Shown here: positions 32,564 to 40,583 of the stretch, one piece after another | How the letters are laid out: each line of letters begins with the position of its first letter | Numbering within the stretch: position 1 is the first letter of the stretch | NCBI GenBank assembly: GCA_937864465.1 | Contig: CALMJU010000015.1 | Span: 1-45,954, forward strand | Source: an uncultured Acidobacteriota bacterium | GTDB lineage: Bacteria > Acidobacteriota > Polarisedimenticolia > Polarisedimenticolales > JAIQFR01 | Length of the DNA: 45,954 nucleotides | Direction of reading: 5' to 3' | Program-made: the position numbers and the translations under genes | Notes under the pieces: model-generated | Databases searched by the model: none | Told to the model about the DNA's origin: nothing | Seen by the model: only the letters and a program-made list of their open reading frames with translations

Positions 32564-34644
32564 GGATCACCTCGGAAGATCGTCAGGTCCGTGTTGATGT
32601 TGGAACACTGGTCGGCGTCGAAGTCGCGCGAGTTCGCCGTGATCGTCCCGTTCATGACATTCGGCTCGACGCAGATGATTCCATCTGCGTCCCGGTGCTC
32701 GTCACCGCCCCAGCTGATTCGCTCGATGAGCGCGTGACCGATCTCGTGGGCCAAAGTCCGAATCGTGTGGGGCCTCAACTCGAGGTCCGTAACCTTCGAT
32801 GCGGAAATGATTACGCCAGAGTTGATTCCGTCACTGACGTCGGGAAAGCAGTCGGCCGTGACCGTCTCCCCGATCGTGTGATGCGGTGGCTCGCTGTCAC
32901 CAACGGTCAGGTTCCTCACGAAGTAGATGTTCAAATCGGTGGGCTCGCTACTTCTCCAGCGTGAATCGTCCAGCAGATCTTCCTCGTCTTCTGTCCGGCT
33001 GAGAAATCCGCCGCAGGTTGCGGTGGTCCAATCATTGATCTCCAGATCCAGAAGGTTCGTCGGTGGCGCGAACTTCCTCACGACATCGTCTCGAATCTGT
33101 AGGTCGATGCCGCACATCTCGAACGCCGTCCTGGCGTGCATGACAAGTTGTCGTACGAGGGGTTCGGAGATCGGCGCTCCGTCCGCGATCCACGGGGCGA
33201 TGTACACGGTCTTGTAAACAGGGAACTTCACAATCCGCGTCGGCTCGCCGACATAAGCGAACGTCCGGCCGCTGGCGTCTTTGTCGAGCGCGACGCCACG
33301 GGGGCTCTCCAATGGCACATCAATCGTTTTTGACCTGTCCGTCGCGGGGTTGATCATTACGATCCGATTCCGGCCGCGATCGGCAACCAAGAGACGCTCC
33401 GTCGCGGGGGGGCCGGCTGTCTCCTCCGTGATGGCCATCTGCCCCGGCGTCACAATCGGGGAGTTGCTGGAGTCATACGTCTTCTGCAGAACCCCGGGGA
33501 CCGAATCGGTGTACTGACGAACCGTAGTCGAGTCGGCGACAAAGACATCATGGAAGAACGGGCTGGCGCTGTTGACGTTCACCACGACGCCACGAGGTGC
33601 ACCACCGAAAGTGAAGCCAGTCGCGAAGTCCGTCACGGCTCCAAACTGCGGCACGATGCGGACCTTCTGCTTGCCGATGGCACCGTCAGCCACATACACG
33701 CGGCCCTCCGGTCCATAGTCGGTCAGGAACGGGTCAAGCCCGATCGCGAAAACATGGCACAGGTCCGCTGTCGCTGAATTGCCACAGGTTCGATAGAAAA
33801 TCTCGTTGCCCGTGCTGTCAGTCCGCTCGATGGTCCCGTAGTTGTACGAGTTCACGAGAGCGTTGCCGTAGTAGAGACGGTTCGGAGTGGCAAAGTCCGC
33901 CGGAAGGCCGGTGGCCTCGTTCAAATAGCCGACCTGCGTTCTTAGCCCCGTCGCAGGGTCGACCTTGTAAACCCTGTCCGACGTCGCTGCACCGCCGGTG
34001 TCAGACACGAAGAGCACGTGCGCCGCATCGACCGCGAGAGAACTGATGGCGGAGAGCCCGCTCGTGGCCGTTGTTAACAATGTGTGCCCTCCCCCGCTCG
34101 CACCCTTCGAGGTCGATGCAACAACGCTGCCGGTTACGGCTCCAGCTGGGACCGCGAATGTCAGCGTCGTGTCCGTGACGTCCGTTACAATCGCGGGCTC
34201 TCCACCCACGAAAACTTGGTTGTCAGACAGCGAAGACGAAGCGAAGCCGAATCCGGTGAGCGTAACGCTCTCTCCGGGTAGCCCCGAGTCTGGGACCATT
34301 CCGAAAACCCGAGTGGGTGCGTTGTCGTCCTCAACGCTGTAGAAGTAGCTCACCCCGTCGTTCAGCACTCCGTCGCGAAACGTCGTCACCGTCAACCCGG
34401 CGGACAGAATCTCTGGCGGGGGCGCGGTGCCGGTGAAATCGGCATGGGTGCAGCGGACGACGGAGTACGGCGTGGCAGTGGAGGTCCACACCAGCACCAC
34501 ATCGCCAGCCACCGAGTCCTTGTCAACCGTCAGCGATGGGATGGGTGGCACGACCGTCGGCGGACTCGACTCGGCGTAGACCCCGCAGCTGCCGAAGAGG
34601 AGAAGAATCACGCTGGCAGCAAAGGAGAAACGAAAGATCGTCAT
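32560..34644 (-). CDS. Secreted TIG/beta-propeller protein with C-terminal zincin domain
   Basis: 694 residues from the ATG at 34644, preceded by GGAGGG at 8 bases; an in-frame start further upstream lacks this. The N-terminus MTIFRFSFAASVILLLFGSC reads as a signal peptide, with a Cys in FGSCG that may be a lipoprotein cysteine. A fibronectin-like region comes first, then an IPT/TIG domain (FGMVPDSGLPGESVTLTGFG). A beta-propeller-like segment follows (SSLAVDAAHVLFVSDTGG, RLYYGNALV, GRVYVADGAIGKQ, RLLVADRGRNRIVMINPAT). The last 170 residues hold a metalloprotease-type motif, RTLAHEIGHALIERI, with NVMNGTI downstream resembling a Met-turn. Secreted-protease function is inferred from HEIGH. It overlaps the HEAT-like gene by four bases. 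Confidence 0.8.
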   Translation of the reverse strand: MTIFRFSFAASVILLLFGSCGVYAESSPPTVVPPIPSLTVDKDSVAGDVVLVWTSTATPYSVVRCTHADFTGTAPPPEILSAGLTVTTFRDGVLNDGVSYFYSVEDDNAPTRVFGMVPDSGLPGESVTLTGFGFASSSLSDNQVFVGGEPAIVTDVTDTTLTFAVPAGAVTGSVVASTSKGASGGGHTLLTTATSGLSAISSLAVDAAHVLFVSDTGGAATSDRVYKVDPATGLRTQVGYLNEATGLPADFATPNRLYYGNALVNSYNYGTIERTDSTGNEIFYRTCGNSATADLCHVFAIGLDPFLTDYGPEGRVYVADGAIGKQKVRIVPQFGAVTDFATGFTFGGAPRGVVVNVNSASPFFHDVFVADSTTVRQYTDSVPGVLQKTYDSSNSPIVTPGQMAITEETAGPPATERLLVADRGRNRIVMINPATDRSKTIDVPLESPRGVALDKDASGRTFAYVGEPTRIVKFPVYKTVYIAPWIADGAPISEPLVRQLVMHARTAFEMCGIDLQIRDDVVRKFAPPTNLLDLEINDWTTATCGGFLSRTEDEEDLLDDSRWRSSEPTDLNIYFVRNLTVGDSEPPHHTIGETVTADCFPDVSDGINSGVIISASKVTDLELRPHTIRTLAHEIGHALIERISWGGDEHRDADGIICVEPNVMNGTITANSRDFDADQCSNINTDLTIFRGDP

Positions 34645-34871
34645 CTCGCTACCCTCCACGGCAAAGACGAAGTCCTGAACCGAGCAGGGGCGTCTACCAG
34701 TCGGCCTTATCGTACCACCGTCAGTGAGCGAGTCACCCGAGATCGAGACGATTGCCATTGGGGAATCGCCTCGACCCCCTTGGCTCTCCCCGGGGCCGCC
34801 CAGATCAACCCGCGAAAGCACAAGGCCAGGATCTGCTGCGAGGCATGCGCGTGTCGGAGATGACGAGAGCC

Positions 34872-35020
34872 CTAGCAGGCCAGCGTCCGGATCCTGCGGG
34901 ACATCTCCTCGTCACTCGGGTGGGTGTACACGACGGTCGTCAGCGGGCAGACGTGCCTGGCAAACCTCTGCGCCAGGAACAGGTCTCGCGTGGCCCGGTA
35001 GGCGCTCAGGGCCGTGATCT
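34872..35020 (-). pseudogene. C-terminal remnant of a tyrosine integrase
   Basis: Read on the - strand this encodes about 48 residues, YRATRDLFLAQRFARHVCPL followed by TTVVYTHPSDEEMSRRIRTL and AC-stop. It aligns without gaps with the end of the intact integrase at 36249-36833 (YQATRDLFLAQRFARHVSPL, TTVVYTHPSDDEM), including the His and the nucleophilic Tyr. Upstream, similarity stops abruptly, so the R and HxxR parts are absent. The two copies differ at many bases, so this is an old or independently acquired copy. The flanks (34645-34871, 35021-35060) show nothing else recognisable. Confidence 0.85.
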
Positions 35021-35060
35021 GCCTCGCGCCTGGATGGGGTCCCAGTGCGCGTGGTGCCCG

Positions 35061-35870
35061 TCAATCCCGTTTTCCCGGGTCCGATTCAGGGCCCTCGACC
35101 GTAACGCGCGGTTCGTCGGCTGCTTCGCCGGTACGCTCTTCTCCCGCAGCGGCGGAGCGTTGCTTCCGTCGATCGGTCGCTCGGGCCCGCCGCTTCCGAA
35201 TGCGAAGTGGCCCGACTTCCTCCCGCGCTTCAGGCGAGAGCATTCGATGAACGGCGGCTGCTAGGTCCTCCGAATCGATCAGCAGACCCTCCTCGCGGCG
35301 AATCTCGCGACGCACCAGCCGCAGGACATTCTCATGAAACAGCGCCTTAGCGATCGACGCCGGGCCCAGAGCCTTGTGCTTCTGCCAGAACGCCTCGTGC
35401 TCGCCCTTCTTGATGGCGTGGTGGTGGAGGAAGGCGAGGAGCTCGGCTGATTCATTGAATTTATCAGCGGCTGCCAAATCCACGGCGAACGCGCGCTCGT
35501 ATTCGATTCCCTCTTCGAACGTCAGGTGGTAGAGATTCCACGCCACTCCATTGGTCAAGAGCACCCACTGGAAGTTGTTTCGGGAGGCGTACGCCTGGGC
35601 TTGCTCGATGTGGCGATCCCGAAGCGTCACGCCGGCTGCCTTCGCCTCGACGAGAAGGCGGATCACGCCGTCGATCTTCAGCGCGATGTCGATGTACTTG
35701 TTCTTGAGCTGCGCCTCACGGCTGATCTCGGTGAGAGAATCGTAGCCGAGCACTTCTTCGAACACCTTGATCAGGCGCTGAACGGTGTCCGCCTCGTTGA
35801 GGTTGTCACGCTGAGCCTGAAGAAGGTGGGGAAGGTACCGCTTGAGGGCCTTCGAGATGTCGGGTGGCAT
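35061..35870 (-). CDS. Standalone type I restriction HsdR_N-like nuclease
   Basis: 269 residues from the ATG at 35870, with GGAGGG at 8 bases. Residues 25-130 match the HSDR_N (restriction R-subunit N-terminal) fold. The PD-(D/E)xK core is intact: YIDIAL (Asp61), LLVEAKAAG (Glu75-x-Lys77) and IEQAQAYA (QxxxY, Gln90/Tyr94). LTNGVAWNLYHL follows as in restriction subunits. There is no helicase motor. Residues 140-215 are helical; the last 50 are basic and Glu/Arg-rich, possibly DNA-contacting. It is divergent from the XRE gene and shares its operator region. A DNA-degrading defence or toxin role is inferred from the fold; no methylase or specificity subunit is present. Confidence 0.82.
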   Translation of the reverse strand: MPPDISKALKRYLPHLLQAQRDNLNEADTVQRLIKVFEEVLGYDSLTEISREAQLKNKYIDIALKIDGVIRLLVEAKAAGVTLRDRHIEQAQAYASRNNFQWVLLTNGVAWNLYHLTFEEGIEYERAFAVDLAAADKFNESAELLAFLHHHAIKKGEHEAFWQKHKALGPASIAKALFHENVLRLVRREIRREEGLLIDSEDLAAAVHRMLSPEAREEVGPLRIRKRRARATDRRKQRSAAAGEERTGEAADEPRVTVEGPESDPGKRD

Positions 35871-35940
35871 GTGCGTCCCTCCGGTCGAGGACAAGAGGCC
35901 GGCGCGGGTTGTGCGGTCGCCCGCGACGACTCGGAGGCTG

Positions 35941-35968
35941 ATTCTACGCATGTGTAGAGGCGAGTCAA
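35941..35968 (-). promoter_or_regulatory. Promoter of the HsdR_N-like gene with overlapping palindrome
   Basis: On the - strand TTGACT (35968-35963), 16 bases, then TAGAAT (35946-35941). The palindrome CTACGCATGTGTAG (35944-35957; 12 of 14 positions symmetric) covers the -10 box and spacer. A repressor bound there would block this promoter and lies 25 bases before the XRE start codon, which suits autoregulation by the XRE protein. Confidence 0.6.
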
Positions 35969-35981
35969 GCAGCATCAGGGC

Positions 35982-36218
35982 ATGCGGCGCCAGAAGGGCT
36001 TCTTGCGCAAACGGCTCGCCCGTGGACTCGCGCGAATCCGTGGGAACCGGTCGCAGAACGAGTTCTCGCGGCGCGTTGGGGTCTCGGGTCCCACGATCAA
36101 TCGCATCGAGAACGAGACCCAGAACGTGTCGCTGGAGACCCTCGAGAAGCTCTGCCTCGCGCTTCGATGCGACATTCGCGACCTGTTTCCGGACGAGACC
36201 GATGCGGAGGGGAAGTAG
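35982..36218 (+). CDS. XRE-family helix-turn-helix repressor
   Basis: 78 residues. One HTH_3 domain covers most of the protein: LARGLARIRGNRSQNEFSRR, VGVSGPTINRIENETQNVSL, ETLEKLCLALRCDIRDLF. Pattern and spacing are those of Cro/C1-type DNA-binding proteins. It is divergent from the HsdR_N-like nuclease with about 110 bases between start codons, including a palindrome. This arrangement is common for controller proteins of restriction or toxin genes. Shine-Dalgarno is poor. Confidence 0.88.
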   Translation: MRRQKGFLRKRLARGLARIRGNRSQNEFSRRVGVSGPTINRIENETQNVSLETLEKLCLALRCDIRDLFPDETDAEGK

Positions 36219-36248
36219 AAGTTCCAACGGTCTGCGCGCGGGTTGCTG

Positions 36249-36833
36249 TCAACAGCTGAGGTCGCGGACGCGCGAAGCCATTTCGTCATCGCTCGGATGG
36301 GTGTAGACGACGGTCGTGAGCGGGCTGACGTGCCTCGCGAACCTCTGCGCCAGGAACAGGTCCCGCGTAGCCTGGTAGACGTTCGTGACGGCCGAGTGCC
36401 GCAGCGCGTGAAAGCCGTAGAGTCGGTCGAACCCAGCCTTCACCTGCCACGTCCTCCACGCGAACTGGACCCGGCGCTTCGAGATCCGGCGGCGGGACTG
36501 GTTGCAGAAGAGGGGGTCGGCGACGTCGAGACCTTCGCCGCGCTGGCGCTTGTGCTTCCAGAACCGCTTCAGCTTCGGGACCAGCCGGTCGGGTAGGAAC
36601 ACGTCCGCCGCTCGGCCGCCCTTCGCGATCTCCTTTCGGACGCGCACCCGGACCCGGGGCGTTCCGTCCGGCGTGAACACGTCGCCCACGTTCAGGCCGA
36701 CGAGCTCGGCGAGGCGCAGGCCGGTGCCGAGGGCCATCGAGAAGATCGTGTGGTCGCGAAGGTTCACGGCGGTGATCCGCAGGATTTCCTTCTGCTCGGC
36801 GGCGGTCAGGGTCGGCGGGGCGAGGTGGGGCAT
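36249..36833 (-). CDS. Tyrosine recombinase, catalytic domain only
   Basis: 194 residues. All catalytic residues are present: Arg40 (GTGLRLAEL), a Lys near 71 in the beta-hairpin (IAKGGRAADV), His142 and Arg145 (HALRH), His168 (FARHVS) and Tyr177 (TTVVYTHPSDDEM). The usual N-terminal SAM-like arm-binding/core-binding domain is missing; the protein begins MPHLAPPTLTAAEQKEIL, the normal start of the catalytic domain. Its ATG overlaps the stop of the upstream DUF5677-like gene, so it is co-translated as last gene of a - strand operon. It may work with another DNA-binding protein from the operon or be a short-form integrase. Confidence 0.9.
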   Translation of the reverse strand: MPHLAPPTLTAAEQKEILRITAVNLRDHTIFSMALGTGLRLAELVGLNVGDVFTPDGTPRVRVRVRKEIAKGGRAADVFLPDRLVPKLKRFWKHKRQRGEGLDVADPLFCNQSRRRISKRRVQFAWRTWQVKAGFDRLYGFHALRHSAVTNVYQATRDLFLAQRFARHVSPLTTVVYTHPSDDEMASRVRDLSC

Positions 36834-37642
36834 CAGGATTCCTTCGCTTCGATCGGCGGTGGCTCGGCCGGCCCGGGAACGCGAGTTGCTTCGTTCATCA
36901 GCGTGCGGAGCATGTCATTGGCTTGAAAGCCGAAAACGTCGTTGAAGACATCGGCGATGAACAGCAAGTGCTGCGCGGCGATCAAAGGGCTCAGCGCTAC
37001 GTCCGGCATCGTCGGCGTCGAGTTGAACCACGTGGCACCGTCGGCGGTGCGGACGTACGAGGCTTCGGTCGTCGGATTGGAGTGGACGAAATCCGTTCCG
37101 TAGAAATAGAACAAGTAGCTGTTCTGCATGCCGGCCGAGGCGGCGAGCTCCGCCAGAGATTTCGTCAACGTGCGCCACTTCATCTCTTTGCCAAGCCTCT
37201 CGTACTCTCGGTGCCGTTGTTCGATCTCAGCGACCGGTACGCGCGAGAGGTCCGCGGACGGCAGGAGCTCGCGCATCAAGGCGAGCCGGCCATATTGCTT
37301 TTCGGAAAGAAATAGGGCGTAAGCGCGGGCGCGGTCGTCTGAATCGTCCTGGTGAACCCAACGAACCACGATCGCCTGTTCGACGAGAACTCGAAGCAGG
37401 ATTTCCGCGTCTTCGCCGTAGCCACCGAAAAAGAGAACGTTGAGAGCCTGTCCTGTCTTGAGTGCCTTTACGAACTGGAACAGGACGACAAACTGTACGC
37501 GCGTCATGCCTTCCATCGGAATCCCATCGAGCTTTTCCAAAAGGCCATGAAGAGACTCGATCGTCCGATTGAGCAGCTGGTACTCGGATGGGAAAGCAGA
37601 TTGAATGGCCGTGGCCGTCGCGGGAGCAAATGGTGTGGCCAT
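36833..37642 (-). CDS. DUF5677-like helical protein
   Basis: 269 residues from the ATG at 37642, which has GGGAGG 8 bases upstream; a GTG nine bases earlier lies inside that Shine-Dalgarno. All-helical by pattern: EYQLLNRTIESLHGLLEKLD, DAEILLRVLVEQAIVVRWVH, DDRARAYALFLSEKQYGRLA, then a conserved-looking YFYGTDFVHSNPTTEASYVR. The 'R-x-x-x-E' helix (LLRVLVEQA) and the late H-S-N motif are like DUF5677 proteins, whose function is unknown. It sits between the HTH gene and the integrase in a packed operon. Confidence 0.6.
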   Translation of the reverse strand: MATPFAPATATAIQSAFPSEYQLLNRTIESLHGLLEKLDGIPMEGMTRVQFVVLFQFVKALKTGQALNVLFFGGYGEDAEILLRVLVEQAIVVRWVHQDDSDDRARAYALFLSEKQYGRLALMRELLPSADLSRVPVAEIEQRHREYERLGKEMKWRTLTKSLAELAASAGMQNSYLFYFYGTDFVHSNPTTEASYVRTADGATWFNSTPTMPDVALSPLIAAQHLLFIADVFNDVFGFQANDMLRTLMNEATRVPGPAEPPPIEAKES

Positions 37643-37666
37643 GACGTTCACCTCCCGGGTGGTTGC

Positions 37667-38092
37667 CTACTCCGACACGGTGCGCGCTGGCGACCGCATT
37701 GCAGTGCGTACGCATTCTGCCCCTTCTTGGCGGCGAATACAGAGGTCCATTTGGAGATGCCACTCGCTCTCCGCCACGATCGCCCGCAGCGTCCGCTCGG
37801 TAATAGGGTCACGACCGCTGACGATCGGCGGCCACGCCAGGATCTCCTCCTGGATGTCCGGCGCGAGCAGCGTCAGGTTCACGATCTGGGTCACCCGGGC
37901 GCGGGTCAGGCCCAGCTTCCTCGCGGCGTCGGCCAGGTCGGCGTACTCGCCGGCACGGACCCGCGCCTCGATCTGGTGCGCGAGCGCGAGCAGGCGGGCG
38001 ACCCGCAGGACGCGGCCGGGATGGGCTTGCTCGGCAGCTGGGGCCGGCCTCCCGAACTCGACCGCGTAGCTCACCGTCGCACGGGCGGTCAC
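37667..38092 (-). CDS. ParB/KorB-like helix-turn-helix protein
   Basis: 141 residues starting at GTG 38092, which overlaps the serine recombinase stop (GTGA). The central segment RVARLLALAHQIEARVRAGE, YADLADAARKLGLTRARVTQ, IVNLTLLAPDIQEEIL is a ParB-type HTH: a helix, a turn (LADAARKLGLT) and a recognition helix. There is no ParB nuclease or CTP-binding part. Small proteins of this type follow DUF2924-linked recombinases in several phyla. It may guide or regulate the recombinase. Confidence 0.75.
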   Translation of the reverse strand: MTARATVSYAVEFGRPAPAAEQAHPGRVLRVARLLALAHQIEARVRAGEYADLADAARKLGLTRARVTQIVNLTLLAPDIQEEILAWPPIVSGRDPITERTLRAIVAESEWHLQMDLCIRRQEGAECVRTAMRSPARTVSE

Positions 38093-39675
38093 GACGCCAC
38101 CTCCGCGGCCAGCGTCGCGATCCCCGCGAGCCTGAACGCGATGTCCAGCTTCCCGGTGCCGCCATCGTAGGCGACCCGCTCGATCAGGAGGTTCAGGACG
38201 CGCTCGCGCTCGGGCGTGAGCAGCACGTCCCACACCGGGTCGAACGCCTCCAGCGCCCGGGCGAGATCCGCCTCGTCGATCTGCTGGCCGGCGAGCGCGG
38301 CCTCACGGGTCCCGATCTCGGCGAGCCGGGCCTCCAGAACGCCGACGCGCTCCTGTGCCGTGCCAATCTCGGCGTTGACGGCATCCGCCCCGGGTCCCGT
38401 CGTGCGCGCCAGGGTGGCGACGAGGCGCTCGACGTCGCGCCGAACGACACCCTGGTCGCGCTCGAGCCGCTTCGCCTCGGCCTTCACGCCGCGACGCTCG
38501 GCGGCAACCTGGGCGAGAGCCGCCTGGAACGTCTGCTCGCGGAGGGCGGGGTCCCGGCCGATGCACCGGATCCGGTCGACGACGAACTGCTCGACCCGAT
38601 CGGCCTGGATCGCCTTCGTGGGGCAGGCGTCCGCGCCCTTCCGCATCGCGTTCTGGCAGCGGTAGTACCGGTACAGCCGCCCGTGGGCCTTCGACGGCGC
38701 GTGGACCATCGCGGTCCCGCAGGCGGTGCAGCGCAGGAGGCCACGCAGCAGGGCACCGTGCTGGTTCCGGGCACCGGACCCGCCGTTGCCGCGGTTCTCG
38801 GCCATCAGGCGCTGGACCTTGTCGAAGAGCGCCTTCGGCACGATCGCGGGGTGCTCGCCGCGGAACGTCTCGTCGCCCAGCCTCTGCCTGCCGGCGTAGA
38901 GCGGGTTCGTCAGCAAGAGGCGCAGGTTGATCCGGTCCCAGGCCTTGCCCTGTCGGCGATTCCCGTCCTTCGTCGTCCACGACTTCCGGAGGCACCCGCG
39001 GCGGTTCAGCTCCTGCGACACGGTGATCAGCGAGGGCGTCTCGACGTACATCGCGAAGATCGCCTTGACCTGCTCGGCCTCGTCCCGGTTGACGACGATG
39101 CGGCCGCCCTCAGGGGTGACGTCGAAGCCCAAGGGGGGCATGCCGCCCGTCCAGCGGCCTCGCCTGCGGGCCGCCCGCATCTTGTCCCGCGTCCGCTCCG
39201 CGATGATCTGCCTCTCGAACTGGGCGAACGACAGGAGGATGTTCAGGGTCATCTCGCCCACGGGCGTCGAGGTGTCGAACCGCTGGCTGACCGAGACGAA
39301 GCTGACGCGGCGCTTCCTGAAGATCTCCAGCATCTGCAGGAAGTCGAGCATCGAGCGGGAGAGCCGGTCGAACCGCTGGACGACGACGCACTGGACCTTG
39401 CCGGCGTCGATGTCGGCAAGCAGACGCCGCAGGGCAGGCCGGTTCGTGTTCCCGCCGCTGAACCCGCCGTCGTTGTACTCATCCGCGAGGATGGACCAGC
39501 CCTCGTCGCCGTGGAGCCTCACGTATGACTCGCAGGCATCGCGCTGGACCTCGATCGAGCTGAACTCCTTGTTGGCCTGGTCCTCGGTGGAGACGCGGCA
39601 GTACGCGGCGCAGCAGACGGGAGCCGTCGCGGTGGCGACCGCCGTAGCCCGACCGTTCCGCAGCGCCCGGGGCAT
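38089..39675 (-). CDS. Large serine recombinase
   Basis: 528 residues. Resolvase catalytic domain about 20-165: AAYCRVSTEDQ with nucleophile Ser29, CVVVQRFDRLSRS, FERQIIAERTRDKM. The 'Recombinase' domain (about 180-290) has GFDVTPEGGRIVVNRDEAEQ and NLRLLLTNPLYAG. The Zn-ribbon lies at about 316-358 (LRCTACGTAM ... YYRCQN ... ACPTKAI). A coiled-coil about 375-460 (AERRGVKAEAKRLERDQGVV) is followed by the C-terminal tail. Length and order are those of integrase/transposase-type large serine recombinases. The start is ATG 39675, directly after the DUF2924 stop. Confidence 0.95.
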   Translation of the reverse strand: MPRALRNGRATAVATATAPVCCAAYCRVSTEDQANKEFSSIEVQRDACESYVRLHGDEGWSILADEYNDGGFSGGNTNRPALRRLLADIDAGKVQCVVVQRFDRLSRSMLDFLQMLEIFRKRRVSFVSVSQRFDTSTPVGEMTLNILLSFAQFERQIIAERTRDKMRAARRRGRWTGGMPPLGFDVTPEGGRIVVNRDEAEQVKAIFAMYVETPSLITVSQELNRRGCLRKSWTTKDGNRRQGKAWDRINLRLLLTNPLYAGRQRLGDETFRGEHPAIVPKALFDKVQRLMAENRGNGGSGARNQHGALLRGLLRCTACGTAMVHAPSKAHGRLYRYYRCQNAMRKGADACPTKAIQADRVEQFVVDRIRCIGRDPALREQTFQAALAQVAAERRGVKAEAKRLERDQGVVRRDVERLVATLARTTGPGADAVNAEIGTAQERVGVLEARLAEIGTREAALAGQQIDEADLARALEAFDPVWDVLLTPERERVLNLLIERVAYDGGTGKLDIAFRLAGIATLAAEVAS

Positions 39676-40173
39676 CTACTTCCTCCGCTTCCGCTCGGTG
39701 AGGCCCCAGAAGAGGCGGCCGTTCCAGTGCGACCCCGTGGCCGCCCTCGCGGCCTCCGTCAGGGAGTCGTACCGGATTCCCTCGAGCTCGTAGCCGTCGT
39801 CGAGAGAGAGCAGCCGGAGTTCACGACCACGCCACCGGCGGGAGATCACCGTCCCGGGCGAGGGGAGGCGGGGGTCTCGCGCAGGCCGGGTCTGCGTGGC
39901 AACCGGCCGGGCGTCAGGCGACGGCGGCTGGAACCCCGCCGGCACCCGTGCCCGCACGAACTCGGCCGGGGCAAGCTCGCCGATCCGGGCCTTCGCGGTG
40001 TCGGACAACCCGCCGTGCGCCAGTTCCTGCACCCGCCACGCGAGCCGGCGCCAGAGGTAGTTGCGGTTCCGGCTGCGGGACGGCTCGCCGTACAGGCGCT
40101 CCCACTCGCGGCGCAGGTCGCCGACCGTCATCTTCCTGAAGGCCTCGATCTGCGCGATCACGCCACCTTGCAT
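39676..40173 (-). CDS. DUF2924-family protein, recombinase partner
   Basis: 165 residues from ATG 40173 with GGAGG at about 6 bases. Typical DUF2924 features: an N-terminal helix pair (QIEAFRKMTVGDLRREWERL), YGEPSRSRNRNYLWRRLAWR, and the C-terminal beta unit GTVISRRWRGRELRLLSLDD ... YDSLTEAARAATGSHWNGRL FWGL. Proteins of this family are found almost always next to large serine recombinases on mobile DNA; the molecular role is unknown. Its stop abuts the recombinase ATG with no gap. Confidence 0.9.
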   Translation of the reverse strand: MQGGVIAQIEAFRKMTVGDLRREWERLYGEPSRSRNRNYLWRRLAWRVQELAHGGLSDTAKARIGELAPAEFVRARVPAGFQPPSPDARPVATQTRPARDPRLPSPGTVISRRWRGRELRLLSLDDGYELEGIRYDSLTEAARAATGSHWNGRLFWGLTERKRRK

Positions 40174-40364
40174 CGCCGCCTCCTCGGGGGCCTGCGGTCG
40201 ACACAAGGAGTGCTCCGGTTCGCACAGGAATCAAGGGGTTTCTGCGGCTCTCGGGGCCGAGAAACGGCGCAACGGCGCGACCTTTCCGTCAACCGCACAA
40301 AGCCGCGGGCGAGCAACGCCGCCAGCTCGCGTGAGCCGAGGACTGGTGCCTGCTTTGTGTCCAT
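40158..40364 (-). CDS. Small ORF leading the DUF2924/recombinase operon
   Basis: 68 residues, overlapping the DUF2924 start by 16 bases. The N-terminal helix GSRELAALLARGFVRLTERS and basic C-terminal half (PPRRRRCKVA) resemble the small unnamed ORFs that precede DUF2924 genes in other mobile elements, as far as I recall them. No Shine-Dalgarno is evident. It could be translationally coupled to DUF2924. Confidence 0.45.
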   Translation of the reverse strand: MDTKQAPVLGSRELAALLARGFVRLTERSRRCAVSRPREPQKPLDSCANRSTPCVDRRPPRRRRCKVA

Positions 40365-40583
40365 CGGTACGAGGCCTCCGCTCTACAAAGGCCCCGTTTC
40401 CTCGGAGCAGGGGACAAGATTCACATCGCCGCGTGCCGACATGCGGTGTGGCACGGAAGCATTCCGCGGAAGGCACAACAGCAGTACGCTCATGCGGGGC
40501 CCGCACCGGTCTGCAGCCGGGGCGGCTCATCCCGTCGCCAGCGGGCCCGCTCTTCTTTCCAGGGATGATCGAGGGATGCGACG

